A stretch of 21,889 nucleotides of DNA from Citromicrobium sp. (GTDB lineage: Bacteria > Pseudomonadota > Alphaproteobacteria > Sphingomonadales > Sphingomonadaceae), in contig QFNA01000039.1 of NCBI GenBank assembly GCA_003248395.1, positions 1 to 21,889 of the forward strand. Direction: 5' to 3'. Under the pieces are notes generated by a model. The model made no database searches. It was not told where the DNA came from and saw nothing but the letters and a program-made list of their open reading frames with translations. Made by a program: the position numbers and the translations under genes. This document shows, one piece after another, positions 1-6,125 of this stretch; position 1 is the first letter of the stretch, and each line of letters begins with the position of its first letter.

Positions 1-597
1 GGTGTCGATCCTGCGCTCGCGGAAAAAGTCGCGGCTGTGATCGGCGAAGATGCGCTGCGGTTTACGCCAGCATCGAAAACGCGTGTCGATCGCGAACGCA
101 GCGTCAACTTCGCAGTCCGCGTCGATCGCGATATCGCGCGTACCATGTCGGGTCGCAGCGTGCGCGACACGCTGGCGAAATCGACGAGCGTCGAAAGCGC
201 CCTGCCGGTAACGGCGACACGCTATAACCTCGGCATTGCCCGCGGCTATCAGAGCTTCACCGAACCGCAAACGCGCAGCGCGGCCGCCGTGCCCACGGGC
301 CTGCGCGATGTCGCCATGCCCGATCTGTCGACCTATCAGAGCGAATCGGACGACAAGCCAAGCCGGTTCCAGTCGCACATCGCGCTCGAACAGCGTGACC
401 GTTCGGGCAGCTCACCGCGGACCTTTACCAGTGGCGGAACGCAGCAGATCGATGTTCGCGGATCCTACAGCCTCAGTCGCAATCTGGATGTGACAGCGGG
501 CGTGCGCCTGTCGCAGGACCGTGATCGTCTGGCTCCGCTGACCGACGGCGTCGAAGACGATCAGGCCGTCTACGTCGGTACGCAAATCCGCTTCTAA
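1..597 (+). CDS. Hypothetical protein, C-terminal part, probable outer-membrane beta-barrel end (5' end outside window)
   Basis: The frame is open from base 1 and stops at 595-597, so this is the 3' part of a longer gene; the GTG at 37 is only an internal codon. The visible part is about 198 residues. The middle is polar and Ser/Thr/Arg rich with little hydrophobic content. The last 40 or so residues show alternating polar and hydrophobic strands (SLSRNLDVTAGVRLSQ, then AVYVGTQIRF) and end in a C-terminal Phe. That pattern is typical of the last strand of Gram-negative outer-membrane proteins recognised by the BAM machinery. I do not recognise the family; outer-membrane location is inferred from the C-terminal signature only. 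The next gene, on the same strand, starts 155 bases downstream with its own likely promoter. Confidence 0.6.
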   Translation, partial: GVDPALAEKVAAVIGEDALRFTPASKTRVDRERSVNFAVRVDRDIARTMSGRSVRDTLAKSTSVESALPVTATRYNLGIARGYQSFTEPQTRSAAAVPTGLRDVAMPDLSTYQSESDDKPSRFQSHIALEQRDRSGSSPRTFTSGGTQQIDVRGSYSLSRNLDVTAGVRLSQDRDRLAPLTDGVEDDQAVYVGTQIRF

Positions 598-687
598 TCG
601 CGCGATACTCGCAAGAATCGCCCGTTTATCAGGGCCTTGTGTTTCCTGGCATTCGATTTTCGACCGTGCCTTGCGCGATGATTGTCT

Positions 688-716
688 TTGCGCGGTCGCA
701 AAACCCTGCCTAAGAT
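688..716 (+). promoter_or_regulatory. Candidate sigma-70-like promoter for the acetoacetyl-CoA reductase gene
   Basis: A TTGCGC box at 688-693 is followed after exactly 17 bases by TAAGAT at 711-716. This would start transcription near 722-724, about 30 bases before the ATG at 753. The -35 box matches the consensus at only three positions, so the call rests on spacing and position. Confidence 0.3.
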
Positions 717-752
717 AACGCAAACGTTACGGAAAGCTTGGGAGAGCACAGA

Positions 753-1478
753 ATGAACAGAGTGGCCATCGTGACCGGGGGCACCCGCGGCATCGGACGC
801 GCGATTTGCGAACGCCTGCGTGACGAACGCGGCTGCACAGTCGTCGCCAATTACGCGGGCAATGACGATGCGGCGAAGAAATTTACCGACGAAACCGGCA
901 TTCCGACGATCAAGTTCGACGTCGGCCATTACGATGCGGTCCAGACCGCCTGCCAGCAGGTGGAAGAGGAGCACGGCCCGATCGATATCGTGGTCAACAA
1001 TGCCGGAATCACGCGCGACGGCACCTTGCTGAAAATGAGCTACGATGATTGGGATGCGGTCATGCGCACAAATCTGGGCGGCTGTTTCAACATGGCCAAG
1101 GCGGCATTCCCGGGCATGAAGGAACGTGGCTGGGGCCGGATCGTCAACATTGGTTCGATCAACGGCCAGGCGGGCCAGTACGGCCAGGTCAACTATGCCG
1201 CCGCCAAGAGCGGCATTCACGGCTTCACCAAGGCCCTCGCGCAGGAAGGCGCGCGATTCGGCATCACGGTAAATGCGATTGCGCCGGGCTATATCGACAC
1301 TGACATGGTCGCCGCAGTGCCCGAACCGGTGCTGGAAAAGATCGTCGCTAAGATCCCCGTCGGTCGACTGGGCAAGGCCAGCGAGATCGCCCGCGGGGTG
1401 AGTTTCCTCGTGTCAGAGCATGGCGAATTCGTAACCGGATCGACGATGAGCATCAACGGCGGCCAGCATATGTATTGA
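753..1478 (+). CDS. phaB: Acetoacetyl-CoA reductase (3-oxoacyl reductase, SDR family)
   Basis: A 241-residue classical short-chain dehydrogenase that would reduce acetoacetyl-CoA to (R)-3-hydroxybutyryl-CoA with NADPH, supplying polyhydroxybutyrate synthesis in the cytoplasm. The cofactor motif TGGTRGIG is at residues 8-15, the NNAG motif at 82-85, and the Ser-Tyr-Lys triad at S135, Y148 and K152 (GSINGQAGQYGQVNYAAAK). The ITRDGTLLKM and YGQVNYAAAKSG segments are typical of PhaB rather than FabG, although FabG-like specificity cannot be excluded from sequence alone. I chose the ATG at 753 because GGGAGAG lies 6-13 bases upstream; an in-frame TTG at 738 would add five residues without a better ribosome site. 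No phaA or phaC is next to it, so it appears to be a single-gene unit. It converges on the HTH/DUF4019 gene. Confidence 0.9.
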   Translation: MNRVAIVTGGTRGIGRAICERLRDERGCTVVANYAGNDDAAKKFTDETGIPTIKFDVGHYDAVQTACQQVEEEHGPIDIVVNNAGITRDGTLLKMSYDDWDAVMRTNLGGCFNMAKAAFPGMKERGWGRIVNIGSINGQAGQYGQVNYAAAKSGIHGFTKALAQEGARFGITVNAIAPGYIDTDMVAAVPEPVLEKIVAKIPVGRLGKASEIARGVSFLVSEHGEFVTGSTMSINGGQHMY

Positions 1479-1535
1479 CGGGCTTGAGTGATGGGCGGGG
1501 CGCTGCTGAGATCAGCCGCACCCCGTGCAACTCGT

Positions 1536-2261
1536 TCAGTCAATGAGGATACCGACGACCTTCCACTGGCCGCCTTCCTTCACCAGTGTCACTGTCTCCA
1601 CCGCGTCGGCCTTGTTGGCGAACTGCGTGTGGAAAGTGACTTCCTGAAAGCCGTGCGGCGGCGCATTGAGGTAGCGGATCGTTGCCAACGTCCGTGAAAC
1701 AACGGCTCCTAGTGGAACGCGGACCTGTTCCGACGCCTCCCTGAATCCGGCAACGGTGTTGGCAGCGCGAAAGCTATCCCCAGCCGCATTGAAGCCAGCC
1801 TGCCAGTCTCTGGCATCACCGAATTCGAGCCAGTCGCGCGCAGCGGCTTCGACCGCCGCATCGCGCGCAGCAGTCTCTGCATCGGGAGGACCTGCGCTAT
1901 CGGACGCGAGGGGCGAGAAAATCAGTAGCGCTGCGGCAAGCATGGACATGACAATAACTCCGATCAGCCAGGCACGGGTGCGCCCGATGCGCTGCTTATC
2001 GCCCAATCCGGCCGCTAGCTCTTCCCCCAATTCCTTGTCTGCAAGATTTTCGTAGGTCCCGCCCTCGCTTTCGTACAGGATGCGCGCGGCCTCGCGGCTG
2101 CTGGTCACGTCGAGTTTGCGGCGTGCCGACCGAAGGCGTTCGTTGATCGTATGGACCGAAAGGGCGAGCTCGCTGGCCATGCTCTTCGCGTCGTGTCCGC
2201 GCACCATCAGGCGAAGCGTTTCCTTTTCCTTGTCCGTCAGTAGATCGGGATTTTGCGACAT
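1536..2261 (-). CDS. LuxR-type HTH membrane protein with DUF4019 domain
   Basis: A 241-residue protein with three parts. Residues about 6-62 form a LuxR/GerE-type helix-turn-helix (LTDKEKETLRLMVRG, then ALSVHTINERLRSARRKLDV). A single membrane segment follows at about 97-119. The DUF4019 domain occupies about 142-241 and ends in GGQWKVVGILID. The arrangement predicts a DNA-binding domain in the cytoplasm tethered to a periplasmic sensor-like domain, that is, a one-component membrane regulator; this role is inference. The same architecture is familiar to me from sphingomonads, where the function is undefined. The start is the ATG at 2259-2261, whose next residues (SQNPDLLTDKE) match the usual beginning of this HTH; no strong ribosome site is visible. 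The gene lies 81 bases downstream of another membrane protein gene on the same strand, so the two could be co-transcribed. Confidence 0.85.
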   Translation of the reverse strand: MSQNPDLLTDKEKETLRLMVRGHDAKSMASELALSVHTINERLRSARRKLDVTSSREAARILYESEGGTYENLADKELGEELAAGLGDKQRIGRTRAWLIGVIVMSMLAAALLIFSPLASDSAGPPDAETAARDAAVEAAARDWLEFGDARDWQAGFNAAGDSFRAANTVAGFREASEQVRVPLGAVVSRTLATIRYLNAPPHGFQEVTFHTQFANKADAVETVTLVKEGGQWKVVGILID

Positions 2262-2292
2262 GCGGAGTTGCCTATGCCCGGCCCGTTCCCGC

Positions 2293-2318
2293 GCCCACCC
2301 CGAAAAATTTGGGTGGGC
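2293..2318. repeat. Perfect 8-bp inverted repeat (hairpin) between two minus-strand genes
   Basis: GCCCACCC at 2293-2300 pairs perfectly with GGGTGGGC at 2311-2318 across a 10-base A/T-rich loop. There is no T-run after the stem on either strand, so it does not fit a standard intrinsic terminator. It sits in the 81-base gap upstream of the HTH/DUF4019 start, where an operator, an mRNA stem or a processing site is possible. Confidence 0.45.
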
Positions 2319-2342
2319 TGTAGGCGCGAGCGGAGGGCTCGC

Positions 2343-3116
2343 TCAACCTGGTCCGCGCGAATCGACCCTCCAGCGGCCACGCCGTCCCTCGCGGCACCAT
2401 TGGCGCGACGAAGACGTCGCTTGCTGGTTGTTGTCGAAAATGCGGCTGTAACTGACCCGGCGGCAGGTGTAGTCGCCATATTGCACTTCACCGCTGACGA
2501 GCACGTAGCCGCGCATGCCGTCTTCGTCCCACATCTGCGATTCGCCCGAGCGCAAGGCGCGCTGCGTTTCGCGGTCGACGCTGTCGGGGTCGGGTCCAGC
2601 AAAGCTAAGCGTGGTAACAGGCGCGGGCGCGGGGCGGGTCGCGACAGTGTTTCCGGCTTCGCCGCCTGTGGCGCGTGCGGGGCGGCGCTGGCGCGCGGCA
2701 CTGGTCGGCGCAGGGGCGGGCGCGGGTTCGGCAGCGACTTCCTTTGGCTCGCTGGCCTCTACGGGTGGCTGCTCAAAGTCGGAACTGCCCCAGGTGTATG
2801 GTAGGTCTGCCATGCCATCGTCATCCTCTGCCGGCCGCTCGAAACGGTCATTCTGTTCGATATCGCGCGAAAACAGGAAGAACGCGACAGCGGCAGCGGC
2901 GAGAATGAGGACAAGCAGGATCAGTGCGGTCCAGCGGCGCTTGGTCTCGTTGCGGTCCATAGACGCGATCTGGGTCTCGCTGAATCCCTGACGCCGCAGA
3001 ACGGCCGTCCGCTCCTCCTTGCTCTCGAAGGAATAGGTTCCAGTGGGCGGCATGGTGCCGCGCGCAGGATCACTGGCGCTGACAACCGAAGCCGGTTCCG
3101 GTGTTGGACCTTTCAT
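2343..3116 (-). CDS. Hypothetical single-pass membrane protein with Pro/Ala linker and Cys-containing C-terminal domain
   Basis: About 257 residues from the chosen start. The N-terminal cytoplasmic stretch includes a helical segment that looks like a short sensor or oligomerisation motif (RTAVLRRQGFSETQIASMDR). One membrane segment follows (ALILLVLILAAAAVAFFLF), then an acidic patch, a long Pro/Ala/Arg-rich linker, and a compact C-terminal domain of about 70 residues. That domain has two cysteines (DYTCRR and RQWCREGRRGRW) that could form a disulfide in the periplasm. The spacing is faintly like the C-terminal part of small surface-antigen proteins of the RT0821/Lpp0805 type, but I would not assign it. 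I chose the ATG at 3116 because a GGGGG run lies about 6-10 bases upstream; the ATG at 3140 would add eight residues. It is divergent from the ribbon-helix-helix gene and precedes the HTH/DUF4019 gene. Confidence 0.7.
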   Translation of the reverse strand: MKGPTPEPASVVSASDPARGTMPPTGTYSFESKEERTAVLRRQGFSETQIASMDRNETKRRWTALILLVLILAAAAVAFFLFSRDIEQNDRFERPAEDDDGMADLPYTWGSSDFEQPPVEASEPKEVAAEPAPAPAPTSAARQRRPARATGGEAGNTVATRPAPAPVTTLSFAGPDPDSVDRETQRALRSGESQMWDEDGMRGYVLVSGEVQYGDYTCRRVSYSRIFDNNQQATSSSRQWCREGRRGRWRVDSRGPG

Positions 3117-3209
3117 GCGAACCCCCAATATCACACGCATCCGCAGCGCGAATCAGTGTGGCGAAGCGAAACTGTTTCATCAAGCGCGCCGCCGTGCAAG
3201 AACCCGCGC

Positions 3210-3488
3210 ATGCGGGCACCCTATCATCCACCTGTTAAATATTCGGTTCGCATCGAGGGCCACCGCACATCGATCAGTCTGGAGCCAGTGTTCTGGGACA
3301 TGCTGAAGCGGGCGGCCAACCGGCGCGCAATTGCGCTCAATACGCTCGTTGCGCAGATCGATGCAGAGCGCATCCGCAGCGCGACGCCACCGGGGCTGGC
3401 GGGCGCCATCCGGATCTGGCTGCTGCATAATTGCACGCACGAAAAAGGCGGCGAAAGCGAATTCGCCGCCTCTTCGAGTCGAGAGTGA
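3210..3488 (+). CDS. Ribbon-helix-helix domain protein
   Basis: A 92-residue protein. The segment VKYSVRIEGHRTSISLE, followed by a helix (PVFWDMLKRAANRR) and a second helix (ALNTLVAQIDAERI), matches the short ribbon-helix-helix family (RHH_4-like) common in alphaproteobacteria. Such proteins are usually dimeric DNA-binding proteins; no target is known here. The family typically ends soon after the AIRIWLL stretch, as this one does. I chose the ATG at 3210 (MRAPYHPPVKYS) because homologues I recall begin this way; an upstream in-frame extension to 3156 has no family resemblance. The last 15 or so codons overlap a hairpin with a T-run that terminates the opposing gene. No partner antitoxin or toxin gene is adjacent, so a toxin-antitoxin role is not supported. 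Confidence 0.8.
   Translation: MRAPYHPPVKYSVRIEGHRTSISLEPVFWDMLKRAANRRAIALNTLVAQIDAERIRSATPPGLAGAIRIWLLHNCTHEKGGESEFAASSSRE
3442..3470 (-). terminator. Intrinsic terminator for the murA-side transcript
   Basis: GGCGGCGAA (3447-3455) pairs perfectly with TTCGCCGCC (3462-3470), a 9-bp stem with a 6-base loop. On the minus strand the stem is followed directly by TTTTT (complement of 3442-3446). It lies 24 bases past the stop of the small membrane protein gene and inside the 3' coding end of the ribbon-helix-helix gene. Confidence 0.8.
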
Positions 3489-3493
3489 TGCGA

Positions 3494-3715
3494 TCAGTAG
3501 TTTCCGGGCGGATCGCTCGCCGGGAAGCTTTCATCGCTGGCCTCGTCGGTCTTGCTCCAGCCCCTTTGCGGCGTGTCGCGCATGGCAGCCGGTCCGGCAT
3601 CGCGAATTGGCAATGTATCCCGATTACGCGAGAAAGCAGGATGTGACTGGTTCTTCTCATAGAATTTGAACCCGGCATAGCCGAGCGCGCCTAGCGCTGC
3701 GAGTTTGAGGATCAT
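3494..3715 (-). CDS. Small membrane-anchored protein with SDESFPASDPP tail motif
   Basis: A 73-residue protein with one N-terminal hydrophobic segment (about residues 2-18, MILKLAALGALGYAGFKF) and a polar remainder. It ends in DEASDESFPASDPPGNY. The DESFPASDPP motif recurs at the ends of many small uncharacterised alphaproteobacterial proteins; its function is not known to me. A GAAAGG sequence lies about 8 bases before the ATG. It is 69 bases downstream of the murA stop on the same strand, with a terminator right after it, so it probably lies at the end of the murA transcript. I infer a membrane or envelope-associated stress-type role only weakly. Confidence 0.75.
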   Translation of the reverse strand: MILKLAALGALGYAGFKFYEKNQSHPAFSRNRDTLPIRDAGPAAMRDTPQRGWSKTDEASDESFPASDPPGNY

Positions 3716-3784
3716 GGCATTGGCCTTTCGTTAGCGTCTGCCCAATCAACGGCTTGCGCGCGGAATGGTGCCGCCGGGAGAGAG

Positions 3785-5068
3785 TCAGTCGTCGCCCACC
3801 CGTTCGATATCCGCGCCGACCAGTTGGAGCTTCTCTTCCAGCCGCTCGTAGCCGCGATCGAGATGATAGAGGCGGCGCACAGTCGTCTCTCCCTGTGCAG
3901 CAAGCCCGGCGATGACGAGGCTCATCGAAGCGCGTAGATCAGTGGCCATGACCTCGGCGCCAGTCAGTTCGACCGGGCCACGCACGATCGCCGTCCGTCC
4001 GCTGGTTTCGATATCCGCACCCATGCGCGCAAGTTCGGGAACATGCATGAAGCGGTTTTCGAAAATGGTTTCCTTGAGGACGCTGGTTCCCTCTGCCTTG
4101 CATAGCAAGCTCATCATTTGCGCCTGCATGTCGGTGGCGAGACCGGGAAAGGGTGCGGTGGTGAGATTGTGCGCGCGCAAACTGCCATTGGCGGCGACAC
4201 GCACGCCGCTTTTGTCGGTTTCCACGTCGACCCCGATCGCCTGCAATGCATGCAGGGTGGAGGTCATGTCATGCGCGCTCGCCCCTTCGAGACGGACCTC
4301 GCCGCCGGTGATTGCCGCCGCGCAGGCATAGGAGCCGGCCTCGATCCGGTCGGGCATCACGCGATAGGTTGCACCGTGAAGAGCCTTGACCCCGTGAATC
4401 GTGAGGTCCGAAGAGCCGATCCCTTCGATCTCCGCGCCCATTTCGACGAGGAGATTGCAAAGATCGACGATCTCCGGTTCACGCGCGGCATTGGCCAAAC
4501 GGCTGGTGCCGTTGGCCAGCACGGCCGCCATCAGCGCATTTTCAGTGGCGCCGACCGAAACAACGGGGAAGTCGAAGTCCCCGCCGGGCAGGCCGCCGTC
4601 GGGTGCGCTGGCCTTCACATAGCCTTGCGCCAATTCGATATGCGCGCCAAACGCCTCCAGCGCCTTCAGATGCAGGTCAATCGGCCGGTTGCCGATGGCA
4701 CAGCCGCCGGGCAGCGACACCGTCGCCTCTCCCGTGCGTGCGAGCAGCGGGCCAAGCACGAGGATCGAGGCACGCATCTTGCGGACCAGATCGTATGGCG
4801 CGACCGAACTGGTGATCCGTGTCGCCGCCAGCGTGACATTGCTGCCGAATTCCTCCGGCCGCTTGCCCGGTATCGTGTGGCTGACGCCGAACTGCGCCAT
4901 CAAGTGCTGAAAACCGTCGATGTCGGCCAGCCGGGGCAGGTTGCGCAGCGTCACTGATTCCTCGGTCAGCAAAGCGCAGGGTATCAGGGTGAGCGCAGCG
5001 TTCTTGGCCCCCGAAATGGGGATGGTGCCAGACAGGCGATTGCCGCCACGAATGATGAGTTTGTCCAT
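3785..5068 (-). CDS. murA: UDP-N-acetylglucosamine 1-carboxyvinyltransferase
   Basis: A 427-residue cytoplasmic enzyme for the first committed step of peptidoglycan synthesis, transferring enolpyruvate from phosphoenolpyruvate to UDP-GlcNAc. The N-terminus MDKLIIRGGNRLSGTIPISG and the following AKNAAL (Lys22, Asn23) are the family signature. The catalytic loop LPGGCAIGNRPIDLHL carries the PEP-binding and fosfomycin-target cysteine at C123. The later segments GLATDMQAQMMSL and NRFMHVPELARMGADIE are also conserved. Length is normal for the family and no break is visible. I chose the ATG at 5068; upstream in-frame codons to 5152 look non-coding. The gene is divergent from galU over a 119-base gap that must hold both promoters, and it is followed by a small membrane protein gene. 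Confidence 0.97.
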   Translation of the reverse strand: MDKLIIRGGNRLSGTIPISGAKNAALTLIPCALLTEESVTLRNLPRLADIDGFQHLMAQFGVSHTIPGKRPEEFGSNVTLAATRITSSVAPYDLVRKMRASILVLGPLLARTGEATVSLPGGCAIGNRPIDLHLKALEAFGAHIELAQGYVKASAPDGGLPGGDFDFPVVSVGATENALMAAVLANGTSRLANAAREPEIVDLCNLLVEMGAEIEGIGSSDLTIHGVKALHGATYRVMPDRIEAGSYACAAAITGGEVRLEGASAHDMTSTLHALQAIGVDVETDKSGVRVAANGSLRAHNLTTAPFPGLATDMQAQMMSLLCKAEGTSVLKETIFENRFMHVPELARMGADIETSGRTAIVRGPVELTGAEVMATDLRASMSLVIAGLAAQGETTVRRLYHLDRGYERLEEKLQLVGADIERVGDD

Positions 5069-5187
5069 GGTCCATGCCTTTAATGACAAGATGCGTGCTG
5101 GCAAGCCGACATCCCATGCCCGTCTGCCGCATGACCGACGGTGCTGGCACATTGACCGGCCCGCGCGGCTTACTTACCCATCGCGGG

Positions 5188-6066
5188 ATGACGCAGCACA
5201 AGCCGATCCGAAAAGCCGTATTCCCCGTCGCGGGTCTCGGCACCCGCTTCCTTCCGGCGACCAAGGCGATCCCGAAGGAATTGCTGCCGATCGTCGACCG
5301 CCCGTTGATCCAGTACGCAGTGGACGAGGCCCGCGAGGCTGGGATCGAGCAGATCATCTTCGTCACCGGACGAGGCAAGACCGCGATCGTCGAACATTTC
5401 GACAAGGCTTTTGAACTCGAAACCACGATGGAAGAGCGCGGCAAGGACATGGCCGTGCTGGAGCCGACGCGCGCAACGCCTGGCGATATCATCACCGTGC
5501 GCCAGCAGGTCCCGCTGGGTTTGGGCCATGCAATCTGGTGTGCGCGCGCGATCATTGGCGAGGAACCCTTCGCCATCCTGCTGCCGGACGAACTGATGAT
5601 CGGCGCGCCGGGCTGCATGAAGCAGATGGTCGAGGCCTATGGCGCAGTCGGCGGCAATCTGATTTCGGTGCTCGAAGTACCGCAGGAAGACGTATCGAGT
5701 TATGGTGTCATCGCGCCAGGAGTGCAGGTCTCGCCGACGCTGACCGAAGTGAGGGGGCTTGTCGAAAAGCCGCCTGTTGCCGAGGCCCCGTCGAACAAGA
5801 TCATTTCGGGCCGCTATATCCTGCAGCCCGAGGTGATGCGTGTGCTCGAGGCGCAGGAGCGAGGCGCAGGTGGCGAAATCCAGCTGACCGACGCCATGGC
5901 AAAAATGATCGGCGAACAGCCGTTTCACGCAGTGACATTCTCAGGGAAGCGGTACGATTGCGGCAGCAAGACCGGATTCGTCGAAGCGACGCTGGCCATC
6001 GCGCTGGAGCGTGAAGACATGGCAGACGAGGTTCGCGCCATGGCGAAACGCCTGCTCTCCCAATAG
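5188..6066 (+). CDS. galU: UTP-glucose-1-phosphate uridylyltransferase
   Basis: A 292-residue nucleotidyltransferase forming UDP-glucose from UTP and glucose 1-phosphate, feeding exopolysaccharide, lipopolysaccharide and glycolipid synthesis. The N-terminal motif FPVAGLGTRFLPATKAIPKE (residues 12-31) holds the nucleotide-binding GxGTR and the conserved lysines K26 and K30. RPLIQYAVDEA, ILLPDELMIG, LVEKP and RYDCGSKTGF are also typical. I chose the ATG at 5188 because the family starts just before this motif; the open frame extends back to 5074 without similarity. No Shine-Dalgarno sequence is visible in the bases before the ATG, so a very short or leaderless mRNA is possible but unproven. It is divergent from murA and convergent with the M28 peptidase gene. 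Confidence 0.96.
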   Translation: MTQHKPIRKAVFPVAGLGTRFLPATKAIPKELLPIVDRPLIQYAVDEAREAGIEQIIFVTGRGKTAIVEHFDKAFELETTMEERGKDMAVLEPTRATPGDIITVRQQVPLGLGHAIWCARAIIGEEPFAILLPDELMIGAPGCMKQMVEAYGAVGGNLISVLEVPQEDVSSYGVIAPGVQVSPTLTEVRGLVEKPPVAEAPSNKIISGRYILQPEVMRVLEAQERGAGGEIQLTDAMAKMIGEQPFHAVTFSGKRYDCGSKTGFVEATLAIALEREDMADEVRAMAKRLLSQ

Positions 6067-6099
6067 AAAAGGCCGACCCGCCGTGACGGCGAGCCGGCC
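6067..6099 (-). terminator. Imperfect hairpin terminator between galU and the M28 gene
   Basis: The arms at 6071-6083 and 6087-6099 pair over 13 positions with two mismatches. On the minus strand the stem is followed by TTTT (complement of 6067-6070), so it best fits the end of the M28 transcript. On the plus strand it is followed by AATTTATC, so it may also stop galU transcripts. Confidence 0.6.
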
Positions 6100-6125
6100 A
6101 ATTTATCACGATTCAACGAGAGGCT

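Noticed and set aside
594..1220. Minus-strand open frame (208 codons) opposite phaB
   Set aside because: It mirrors the phaB coding region and has no family signature.
3210..3488. Toxin-antitoxin role for the ribbon-helix-helix protein
   Set aside because: No partner gene of toxin size lies next to it on the same strand; it matches stand-alone RHH proteins instead.
4118..4957. Long plus-strand open frame (279 codons) opposite murA
   Set aside because: It is antisense to well-conserved murA sequence, is rich in Arg, Gly and His as expected for a GC-rich shadow frame, and has no recognisable domain.
5152..5187. Possible TTGACC promoter giving a leaderless galU transcript
   Set aside because: TTGACC is a fair -35 box, but the sequence 17 bases later (TACCCA) is a poor -10 box, so the site is not supported well enough to list.
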